Below are positions 1 to 6,378 of a DNA stretch of 11,198 nucleotides, one piece after another (the first letter of the stretch is position 1; the number at the start of each line of letters is the position of its first letter). Origin of the DNA: Puia dinghuensis (lineage in GTDB: Bacteria; Bacteroidota; Bacteroidia; Chitinophagales; Chitinophagaceae); assembly GCA_026224995.1 (NCBI GenBank), contig JAMFRX010000238.1:1-11198 (forward strand). Direction: 5' to 3'. The notes under the pieces are model-generated. The model had not been told where the DNA came from. It did not search any database and saw only the letters and a program-made list of their open reading frames with translations. Position numbers and translations under genes: made by a program.

Positions 1-20
1 CTTTTCTGTACAACCAAAGC

Positions 21-1103
21 CTAAGTTGATGGAAATGAGGTTTTTTGAAACAGTTCCATCATCTCATCATCTGTGAGATTTAGCCTGAAAAGTCGCGATT
101 TGATATTTTTAACTTGGGCATATTTTCGTTTCTCCGACAGTAATTCAAAGTTGGGTTGCCGATATGGCTGAGTCTTAGTTACCATATTCCAGATAATGAC
201 CGCCAGCTTTCTGGCTGTGGCAGTGATGGCGGCGTTTCGGCCTTTTCGATAGGCGATCCGTTTGAAGAATGGGGTTAGAGGATGCTCTTTTTGATTTCCT
301 CTACTATTCGCGGCCTGGCGTAATGCCAATGCTATAGCATTTTTGCCTTTCGGCGTTTTGCTGCTGATTATTCGCCCCCCGCTTAATTTGTTATTGGGCA
401 CCAGGCGAAGCCAACTGGCAAATCTTTTGGCTGAAGCAAAACGTTTGATATCGTTTCCCATATTGCACAACAAACAAAGCGCCGTAGAATGGCTAACGCC
501 TGGGATTTGGAAAAGATCGATTTTCAAATGGGCGAATGCCAGGTGTCTGATGTTAAACGAAGGTGAATTTCTGTTTACTTGTTTACGAATAGGCTTTTCT
601 GCAGGATTGCTATCCAATGTCAGAGCCTCCCCATCAGGAATAAATTCCAGCATGATGCTCTGAATTTTTTGGTCGCAGATCAAAATTTCCTTTCTGTAAG
701 CGTCATAAAAAGCGAGACAGGAGCGCAGTTCGAATAGGAGATCTTCCCGCCAATTTCCATGAAGAGCTGCTGCGATTTCATCCGGGCTTTTTTTGACTCG
801 AAAATGAGCCAGAGAGGCCAGATAGTTGGGGTCTCTGTGACCAGCTAAAATGGCATCAAGTATTGCCCGGCCGGATTTTCCGGCCAGATCCCGGATGGCT
901 ACATCCAGTCGGATATTCATCAAGCGTAAGGATTTCTGCATTTTGTTAATATACATGGCCGTTTGCTCGATCAAATGCTCCCTGTGCCCGTAGTAAGATC
1001 GGAGGGTTTGAAGATAATCACTTAGTAAAAAACTGGAACTCAGCAGTCCAAGGCTATGTAATTTTTGGATCCACATACAGTCAAGGACGTCTGTCTTCTT
1101 ACC
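21..1103 (-). pseudogene. IS110-family transposase, 5'-truncated remnant
   Basis: IS110 transposases have an N-terminal RuvC-like DEDD domain and a C-terminal Transposase_20 domain with a catalytic serine. The first ATG is at 1076, giving 351 aa, but the reading frame matches the family further upstream, to about 1103 (GKKTDVLDC directly before MWIQKL). This is the usual K-T-D-x-x-D-x-x-W-I-Q region, so the last two acidic residues of the DEDD set (DVLD) are kept, while the first D and the E, roughly 100 residues upstream, are missing. The middle region (sGRAILDAILAG, residues 69-79) is typical. The C-terminal domain spans about residues 187-270, with PGVSHSTALCLL at 192-203 and a serine-bearing SGG at 232-234. 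The 3' end is complete (TAG at 21-23). The missing N-terminal half would overlap the response regulator gene, so this is a deletion remnant and almost certainly inactive. Any right-end structure lies outside the window. Confidence 0.85.
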
Positions 1104-1128
1104 TTGAATAATAATATTTATTTTTTTT

Positions 1129-1794
1129 TCACTCCGGCACCTTGATAAGCCCCATCCTTAACCCCGCCTGTAACAGTTCCAGCGGAGTCTTAGTGCCCAG
1201 TTTGTGATTGATATGCTGCCGGTGTTTATCCACCGTACGCTTTGCAATACCCAGGCATACACCAATATCCTTATCATTCAACCCAGTAAGAATATTTAGG
1301 AACACCTGCTTTTCCCTTACAGTTAACCTTTCCAGCGGATACCGTATCATCATATCCCGCCGGTCCATTAGCTGCAGGGCAATCTCATTGCTATAGAATA
1401 GCCGACCTCCCATCACCGTCCGGATAGCAGATATCAGGGTATCCACCCCAACATTTCGTAAAATACAGCCTCTTGCCCCAGCTCTTACGATCCGGTCAGC
1501 CTGTCCCCCATCATCGGAATCAGTCAAAGCAATCACACAAGTAGTCGGCCAGCGGGACAAGATAATTTCAATACCCTTTATACCTCCTCGCCCCGGCAGA
1601 TTATAATCCATCAAGACGACGGGATAAACTCCGGAACCCACCGTGGCTACTGCTTCTTCGGTAGTTTCGGCCTCATCCACCTGAAACTGTTGCCAGGAAC
1701 TCCTTTCTGCCAACAGTATCTTAATACCTGCTCTGAATATTCGATGCTGATCCGCGACCAGCACCCGTACCGGCGTCAATATTCTCGGACACAT
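1129..1794 (-). CDS. NarL/FixJ-type response regulator (receiver + LuxR HTH)
   Basis: A 221-aa two-component response regulator, expected to be phosphorylated by a histidine kinase and to bind DNA. The receiver domain covers about residues 9-128. D15 is in the acidic pocket (ADQH instead of the commoner DDH), D63 in VVLMDYNLPG is the phosphoacceptor, and T91 is the switch threonine. The conserved lysine after the GAxG motif is replaced by arginine (R113 in GARGCILRN), a conservative but notable change. The LuxR-type helix-turn-helix is at about 154-217 (LTVREKQVFLNILTGLNDKDIG... RTVDKHRQHINHKLG). The length is normal for the family and the start is an ATG. No kinase gene is next to it, so it looks orphan in this window. 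Its TGA stop lies in a run of nine A residues (minus strand) that marks the junction with the transposase remnant. Target genes are unknown. Confidence 0.9.
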   Translation of the reverse strand: MCPRILTPVRVLVADQHRIFRAGIKILLAERSSWQQFQVDEAETTEEAVATVGSGVYPVVLMDYNLPGRGGIKGIEIILSRWPTTCVIALTDSDDGGQADRIVRAGARGCILRNVGVDTLISAIRTVMGGRLFYSNEIALQLMDRRDMMIRYPLERLTVREKQVFLNILTGLNDKDIGVCLGIAKRTVDKHRQHINHKLGTKTPLELLQAGLRMGLIKVPE

Positions 1795-1877
1795 AAGAAT
1801 TAGGTTTGCTTACGCCATCGATTAGTTGCCATATAAAGATCGACAGCATTAAGTGAACCCAATTTGATACAGATCAA

Positions 1878-2375
1878 TTAGTCGGTCCGTCCCCGCACGC
1901 GGCTAAGCGTCTCCTGTGTCATATTCAGCCAGGAAGCTAAAGGACCTAACGGAATTCGTTGCAGTAATTCGGGCTGCGTGTTAAGGAGGAATTTATATCT
2001 TTCGGCAGCGCTAAGCTTTCTGATCATTCGGGCATGCTGATGAAAAACCTTCAGGTATTTAACCGTGAGGATGCGGCCAATGACGTTGAACTCAATAAAA
2101 TGAGTATACAGATATTCCAGCTCTTCGAAGGAAATATAATACAATTCACAGTCATCCACCGCTTGTATGCTCTCCTCGCTCTTCACCTGATCGTAAAAAC
2201 TATCGATCGCGACCACTGTCGCTCCTTCCCAAAAGAACCAGTTCGATACGTCCAGGTCACCCACGTAGTAGAAACAGCGTAATGCCCCTTTACTTATAAA
2301 ATAGAGATTCCGGCATACCAATACGCACAAGTTGTTCCGATTGAACGTCGCTAGATAACCGCGCCAACAGGCCAA
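1878..2375 (-). CDS. Crp/Fnr-like transcriptional regulator, N-terminus doubtful
   Basis: The protein has a cyclic-nucleotide-binding-like beta roll (about residues 20-85, with LYFISKGALRCFYY, FFWEG and an SxESIQAVDDCELYYI segment). A long helix (EFNVIGRILTVKYLKVF) and a short C-terminal helix-turn-helix (RIPLGPLASWLNMTQETLSRVRGR, about 141-164) follow. This is the common Bacteroidota Crp/Fnr-like family. The open frame starts at a TTG (2375) only six bases after an in-frame TGA, and the first 20 residues do not look like the family. The missing sequence appears in another frame: an ATG at 2397 begins a short frame containing QLVRIGMPE, the usual strand before RNLYFISKG, which then ends at 2290. 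A small indel near 2310 would join the two frames. The gene may therefore be a recent pseudogene, or a sequencing error may be present. It is divergent from the next regulator. Confidence 0.75.
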   Translation of the reverse strand: MACWRGYLATFNRNNLCVLVCRNLYFISKGALRCFYYVGDLDVSNWFFWEGATVVAIDSFYDQVKSEESIQAVDDCELYYISFEELEYLYTHFIEFNVIGRILTVKYLKVFHQHARMIRKLSAAERYKFLLNTQPELLQRIPLGPLASWLNMTQETLSRVRGRTD

Positions 2376-2412
2376 CCTTCACCACCTTAGTTACCATTTA
2401 AACCAAAATACC

Positions 2413-3000
2413 ATGCGCAGACTTACACGATTACTCAACAAGCTGGAGCATTCCAGTAAAGCTATCCCCCAGCGGTTCTATGACACCATACAGACCCTAA
2501 CCCTTGCTCCGGGTGAACCTATACCCGATAGCGTCCCTCCAAAATCATGGATCTTCGTTGAGGCTGGATGCCTGCTGCTGAAACGACGCGATTCCAATCG
2601 ATGGGCATGCTGCAACATCTACTATGAGGGAACAAGCACAGTCTTTTATAATGTCGGGGCAGATCGGCTGGAAGATGGCAGTTATCGGGTGGAAGCGATC
2701 GAACACTCCATCGTGCTCTATCTTAGCCCTAAAGGGGAGGCAAAAGTTAAAACCTTCTTTCCGCAATTCTCAATGGCCGAAATGATCCTAAGTCAGCGTT
2801 CCTTTTTCAAACATCAGGAGCGATCAGAGATCTATAAGGTAGGTGTTCAACGCCGCATTCAATTCGTGGAAAAATACTTTCCAGTCCTTTTTCGTGTGCC
2901 TACGGACGACCTTGCAGAACTGCTCGGCATCCAGACCAAGACACTAAAAATGACCTTGAGGTCGACCCAAAGAAAATACCATTCGGGAAAAGTGCAATAA
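2413..3000 (+). CDS. Divergent Crp/Fnr-like regulator
   Basis: A 195-aa protein resembling the Crp/Fnr-like superfamily, though more distant than its neighbour. Residues about 25-115 look like the beta-roll effector domain (APGEPIPDSVPPKSWIFVEAGCLLL, then NIYYEGTSTVFY, then SYRVEAIEHSIVLYLSP). A long helical stretch leads to a C-terminal segment RVPTDDLAELLGIQTKTLKMTLR (about 161-183) that resembles a helix-turn-helix. Residues that would contact cAMP are not evident, so the ligand is unknown. The start is the ATG at 2413. The same frame has a stop at 2356 and no other ATG between, so the start is well supported, although no clear Shine-Dalgarno is seen. The gene lies head to head with the minus-strand Crp/Fnr-like gene with only 15-37 bp between starts, leaving little room for promoters. 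It ends 25 bp before a strong inverted repeat. Confidence 0.75.
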   Translation: MRRLTRLLNKLEHSSKAIPQRFYDTIQTLTLAPGEPIPDSVPPKSWIFVEAGCLLLKRRDSNRWACCNIYYEGTSTVFYNVGADRLEDGSYRVEAIEHSIVLYLSPKGEAKVKTFFPQFSMAEMILSQRSFFKHQERSEIYKVGVQRRIQFVEKYFPVLFRVPTDDLAELLGIQTKTLKMTLRSTQRKYHSGKVQ

Positions 3001-3190
3001 GGTCAGCCGAAAGTAATAGTCCCACCTGCTTCTCAAGACAAACAAACCGGGCGTTTGTCTTGAGAAGCAGCAGTGCAACAAAACCAAAGCTAGGGGGAAG
3101 AAACAAATTCCAACCGAACAGACGTTTGTATTTTTTAGGGCACCTCCGTATGCCCTCGCCGTTAAATGAACCTCGAAGGCGGACTCCTCG
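3001..3190. other. Gene-free stretch between converging units
   Basis: I see no supportable gene here. It lies between the end of the plus-strand Crp/Fnr-like gene and the decayed 3' part of the minus-strand GMC oxidoreductase. Two minus-strand open frames run through it, but neither shows family similarity after the GMC homology ends. The only clear structure is the inverted repeat at 3026-3070. The right part may contain unrecognisable remains of the GMC gene. Confidence 0.6.
3026..3070. repeat. Perfect 18-bp inverted repeat (possible hairpin)
   Basis: The left arm (3026-3043, CTGCTTCTCAAGACAAAC) is the exact reverse complement of the right arm (3053-3070), with a 9-base loop AAACCGGGC. 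It starts 25 bp after the stop of the plus-strand Crp/Fnr-like gene and faces the 3' side of the minus-strand GMC remnant, so it lies where two transcription units converge. An RNA hairpin from either strand would be stable. There is no T-run after the stem on either strand, so it is not a standard Rho-independent terminator. It could be a transcript-end stem, a protein-binding site, or a mobile-element scar. Confidence 0.8.
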
Positions 3191-3194
3191 CCTC

Positions 3195-3210
3195 GGGCCA
3201 TTAATGGCCC
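3195..3210. repeat. 16-bp perfect palindrome
   Basis: GGGCCATTAATGGCCC is identical to its reverse complement over 16 bases. In the GMC remnant it encodes the residues A-I-N-G, close to the point where GMC similarity stops. It may be chance within coding sequence, or it may mark a rearrangement point. Confidence 0.6.
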
Positions 3211-3852
3211 TGGTAACGTTGGCGGTTCTCGATATGATGAGGTTCCTTCCGGGGTAATTCTGTTCAATGCTGCCCTTGAAATGTTTTTCAAGGCAGTTCA
3301 TTTCCATTGGCGGGAGAAATTCTCCGTCGGGCACCTGTGACAGGCGTCACGGTTGCCGCTGATGCCGGCGAATTTTTCCACATAGGCATACCAGGGCGCA
3401 ATATCCTTATACCGGACAGGCCAATCCACGCCGGCGCCTTCTTTGGCATTCGCCCCGAAATCCAGGTCGCTCCATCGCTGTGTCCACCGGGCCCACAACA
3501 AAGACTTACCCCCCACCTGGTATCCTCTTACCCAGGTAAACGGTTTTTCCTCTATATAAGGATGCTCCTTATCCTGAACAAAAAAATGCCGGTTGCCTTC
3601 TGTCACCACTCCTGCCCGGCATAACTGAGGGTTCTCCTTTGTGAATCGATTCGGTAGTTGGCCCCGGTGCGGAAGATCCCAGGAGGGGGTATTGGCCGTG
3701 ACGTAGTCTTTGAAATGCTCCACATTCCGGCCTCGTTCCAGCACCTAGGTCTTTAACCCTTTCTCACACAGTTCTTTGGCGGCCCAGCCGCCCGAGATCC
3801 CGGAACCTATGACAAGGGCGTCGAACGTATTCTTTTCTTTTCCGTTTCCCAT
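3195..3852 (-). pseudogene. GMC-family FAD oxidoreductase, decayed
   Basis: GMC oxidoreductases are FAD-dependent enzymes that oxidise alcohols or sugars. The gene starts with ATG at 3852, only 3 bp after the oxygenase stop. The first 35 codons encode a Rossmann FAD-binding segment (ALVIGSGISGGWAAKELCEKGLKT). Codon 36 is an in-frame TAG (3745-3747), directly followed by VLERGR, the expected continuation. Downstream, typical GMC text follows: FTWVRGYQVGGKSLLWARW, then DWPVRYKDIAPWYAYVEKFAGISGN. Near 3335 the frame breaks. The expected PDGEFLPPMEMNCLEKHFK continues in another frame, consistent with one lost base. Similarity runs to about TANVTRAING (near 3200) and then fades, so the cysteine-rich and C-terminal substrate domains, including the catalytic His region, are missing. 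Full-length relatives are about 500-570 aa. The nonsense codon, frameshift and 3' loss make function very unlikely. The lower boundary is approximate. Confidence 0.88.
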
Positions 3853-3855
3853 ATG

Positions 3856-4710
3856 TTATATTTTTATTCCCTTTTCCCAGCCGGTTTCTTTCAGGGCAGG
3901 GTCATTTTCCTTTTTGAGAAAATCCGCGTCGGACAAGGGTTGCGTCTCCCAATGTAAAATAGCTTCATCGGGTACGACGGCTACCGCTGTTTTCCATGAC
4001 GTTGATGTTTCATTATAGGCCAGGTTGGATTGCGAATTGTAACAGGAGATAATGGACCATCTCGGATGATCTGATACATTGGCTTCGGAGCGGTGTAAAA
4101 GGTTAGCGTGGAAGAACAAGGCATCTCCCGCATTCAGCTCACAATAGACCAGTTCCATGGTCTTAAGCGCGTTTTCCACCATTACCATATCGGCGCCCAC
4201 CTGTTCGCCCGCAAATCCATGATTGACCCGTCCCAGTTTATGCGATCCTTTGATCACCTGTAAACAACCGTTCTCTTTATTGGCGGGTGTCAGGGCAACC
4301 ATCACGCTGATCATCCGATCGGGGAACATAAATTGATTTTTATACCAGTACCCATAATCCTGGTGCCATTCCCAGGCCCCTCCCACTCTCGGCTCTTTCT
4401 GCATCAGTTTAGAATGAAAATGGCAGACGGGGGTAGCGTCATCCAGTAACTCCGCCACGGAATGAACCATTTTTTCGCTCCGGGTAAGGTAGCCGAAGGG
4501 GGCATTTCCCGGCGTGAACCATAACGACAATTTCGTTTTTTTTCCGGTTTGGTCATTCAGGTCGAGCGCATGCTGTTTCATTGTTTCATTCCCGGTGGCG
4601 GCCTGGTACAGGAGCGCTGTTTCGGCAGCACTGCAGAAATTTCTAACGATAAGAAATCCATCAGCATGATACGTGCGAAGTTGCGTTGGGGATAGTTTGC
4701 TGTTGGTCAT
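3856..4710 (-). CDS. Phytanoyl-CoA dioxygenase (PhyH)-like Fe(II)/2OG oxygenase
   Basis: A 284-aa member of the PhyH-like Fe(II)/2-oxoglutarate oxygenases, which hydroxylate or otherwise oxidise small molecules using O2 and 2-oxoglutarate. Numbered from the ATG at 4710, the metal ligands are H116 and D118 (WEWHQDYGYW) and H206 (FFHANLLHRSEAN). R216 (HPRWSIISCYN) is the likely 2-oxoglutarate carboxylate binder. The segment VALTPANKENGCLQVIKGSHKLG is the family hallmark. The facial triad is intact and there is no signal peptide, so it should be cytoplasmic. A TTG at 4731 would add seven residues, but the ATG at 4710 is preferred because a candidate -7 box overlaps the TTG. The decayed GMC gene follows 3 bp downstream, so the two were probably co-transcribed and acted on the same compound. 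The substrate is unknown, and phytanoyl-CoA itself is unlikely. Confidence 0.88.
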   Translation of the reverse strand: MTNSKLSPTQLRTYHADGFLIVRNFCSAAETALLYQAATGNETMKQHALDLNDQTGKKTKLSLWFTPGNAPFGYLTRSEKMVHSVAELLDDATPVCHFHSKLMQKEPRVGGAWEWHQDYGYWYKNQFMFPDRMISVMVALTPANKENGCLQVIKGSHKLGRVNHGFAGEQVGADMVMVENALKTMELVYCELNAGDALFFHANLLHRSEANVSDHPRWSIISCYNSQSNLAYNETSTSWKTAVAVVPDEAILHWETQPLSDADFLKKENDPALKETGWEKGIKI

Positions 4711-4728
4711 ATGGCCGTGTTTAGGGAA

Positions 4729-4759
4729 CAAAAGTAACCCTTTCCTTTTGGCAAAAAAA
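4729..4759 (-). promoter_or_regulatory. Candidate Bacteroidota-type promoter for the oxygenase gene
   Basis: On the minus strand the sequence TACTTTTG (4729-4736) matches the Bacteroidota -7 consensus TAnnTTTG exactly. A T-run ending in TTTG (4752-4759) lies upstream as a possible -33 element. The gap from that TTTG to the box is 15 bases, shorter than the usual 19-21, so the -33 match is imperfect. Transcription would start near 4722 and leave a leader of about 12 bases before the ATG at 4710. The 129-bp gap before the oxygenase is the largest in the gene train, which suits an internal promoter. Confidence 0.4.
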
Positions 4760-4839
4760 GAAAAGGATAAGATAGTATCAGCATTGAATAGCGGATTTCC
4801 GGCATGTCCTTCGCATAGCAGGATTAGTTGCTTTTTAGC

Positions 4840-6342
4840 TTAATAAAAACTCTTGAAATCATTTCCGGTCGAGTCCCCGATAGGTGCGGCATGCTGGCTA
4901 TCATCCGTGTTTTTATCCACTCCATTCGCAGCATACCAGTTCCCTCCGCACCGGACCGACCCTACATTCGAACCGGTCGGGTTATTTAGAGTATAATAAT
5001 TGGTGGTCCCGAAGCTCCACGACAGGTCGTTTGCAAAACCTGTGTTCCGTGAGGCGAAATAGCCGATCCCATTGGGACTGGCTATAAATGTATTATTACG
5101 GATCGTGTCCTGGCTGGTCTGGTTTTTTACCACAGCGGGCCGGTTTTCCGCCAGGCTGAAGGCGATAATGGTATTGCCGCCGAAAGGAAGATCCGAAAAT
5201 GTGGCAGCACTGATAGCGCTCATGATCCCATTGGGGTCATTACCGAAATGACCATAATTTACACTGTTCGTCGGCCTTCCTTCGTTCCGGACAATATTGC
5301 CCTCGATATGGGAATTGCTAATATCCAGCAGGCTTATGGAAAAAGCGGCCCCATAGGCAGGCGCGGTGGAATAATCGGTTGCGGGGAAACTCATATTCCC
5401 GGGGTTATAGACGGAATCATTCAGGATGGAAAAATGTTGAACATTATTGACATCTATATTATGGCCGTTGTTATCATGAATGATATTCCCCTGGATCAAC
5501 GCGCCTATATAATTATCCTGCGAGTAAATTCCGGCTCCCGGAATGGGAGGGGTGCCGTTGCGGCAATCCCAACCGTTCAGGTAGATGACATTACTAATGA
5601 TCTGGGCATACCCCGGCAATGACACGCCGTCACCCCGGTTATAATATATATTGTTCTCTTTCACCACATTGTTGGTATAAGCCACCGTGGACGCCGAGAT
5701 AAACCCATTGCTGCAACTTGTGATTTTGTTGTTCAAAACCAGGTTACTATCACCGCACATAAGGTATACGCCGACAATATTTCCGTTGTCCGTTTTTAAC
5801 AAAGGCGCAGTTGCTCCTTCGATCCAATTGTTATCCACCTGGGCAGAGAACGCATCCAATTCCACGACCGACGCATTCGGCTGGCCTAACAGCATTTTAT
5901 TGGCGTTGATGGTCAGAAAAGACACGCGCGAATGATTAAACACCTTTATCACAGAATTAGAGGTCGAATCCATCATTTTTAAGATGGGCCAGGTCGAACT
6001 GGCCGAAGTCAGGGTCGCATTGTTCATGATCAGTACCTTGTTAATATCAAATTCAGCATTGTCGGCAAGGACCGCATGTCCATACCTTAACAGGCAGTAT
6101 TGTATCTGCTGATAATTGTTGGTTTGATTCTGTGCGGCCGAACCTCCTGTTGCCGGGGAAATGGTGGCGTCAGGGATTTTATTCGTACTGGAAAAGGACG
6201 CTGTATCGATGGCTATCGGTGCAGTGCAGGCGCTTTCCACTTGGACCGTCGTCGTTGTTGGTTGCGTGGAGGGTCCTTTTTTACTGCAGGAGAAAAGAAA
6301 AATAAGAATGAACAGCCGGAATAAGATTTGCACATTTTTCAT
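4840..6342 (-). CDS. Right-handed parallel beta-helix lipoprotein
   Basis: A 500-aa protein with a lipoprotein signal: a positive start, a hydrophobic stretch and a lipobox FLFSC, so cleavage is expected before C19. A Ser/Thr/Pro-rich linker (about residues 20-36) follows and would hold the domain away from the membrane. The rest is rich in repeated N-x-I/V turns typical of PbH1 parallel beta-helix coils (NNWIEGA, NNKITSC, NNVVKENNIYYNRGDGV, GNIIHDNNGHNIDVNN, EGNIVRNEG, RNNTFIASPNG). The fold is used by pectate-lyase-like and other polysaccharide-active proteins and by some binding proteins. I cannot identify catalytic residues, so enzyme activity is unproven. It lies 36 bp downstream of the phosphoesterase gene, probably in the same operon as SusC/SusD, so a surface or periplasmic role on the imported ligand is likely. 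Confidence 0.8.
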   Translation of the reverse strand: MKNVQILFRLFILIFLFSCSKKGPSTQPTTTTVQVESACTAPIAIDTASFSSTNKIPDATISPATGGSAAQNQTNNYQQIQYCLLRYGHAVLADNAEFDINKVLIMNNATLTSASSTWPILKMMDSTSNSVIKVFNHSRVSFLTINANKMLLGQPNASVVELDAFSAQVDNNWIEGATAPLLKTDNGNIVGVYLMCGDSNLVLNNKITSCSNGFISASTVAYTNNVVKENNIYYNRGDGVSLPGYAQIISNVIYLNGWDCRNGTPPIPGAGIYSQDNYIGALIQGNIIHDNNGHNIDVNNVQHFSILNDSVYNPGNMSFPATDYSTAPAYGAAFSISLLDISNSHIEGNIVRNEGRPTNSVNYGHFGNDPNGIMSAISAATFSDLPFGGNTIIAFSLAENRPAVVKNQTSQDTIRNNTFIASPNGIGYFASRNTGFANDLSWSFGTTNYYTLNNPTGSNVGSVRCGGNWYAANGVDKNTDDSQHAAPIGDSTGNDFKSFY

Positions 6343-6378
6343 AAATGAAATGATTTGATAGTATAATTAACTTAGGTG

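Noticed and set aside
3137..3156. AGGGCA...TGCCCT hairpin next to a T6 run
   Set aside because: The T-run precedes the stem on the plus strand and reads as A on the minus strand, so it is not a terminator in either direction; the stem is only six pairs.
2944..3291. 115-aa minus-strand open frame
   Set aside because: No convincing similarity. A short AYGG stretch vaguely recalls the GMC cysteine-rich region but is too weak to use.
2900..3334. 144-aa minus-strand open frame
   Set aside because: Only its first part is meaningful, as the frameshifted continuation of the GMC gene (PDGEFLPPMEMN). The rest runs through the inverted repeat and antisense to the Crp/Fnr-like gene with no family similarity.
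3298..3744. GMC fragment as a separate 148-aa gene
   Set aside because: Its apparent start is a GTG directly after an in-frame TAG, and the preceding codons complete the Rossmann motif, so it is an internal part of the broken GMC gene.
4744..4766. CCTTTT...AAAAGG pairing upstream of the oxygenase gene
   Set aside because: Short and AT-rich with an 11-base loop; likely a by-product of the T-rich promoter region.
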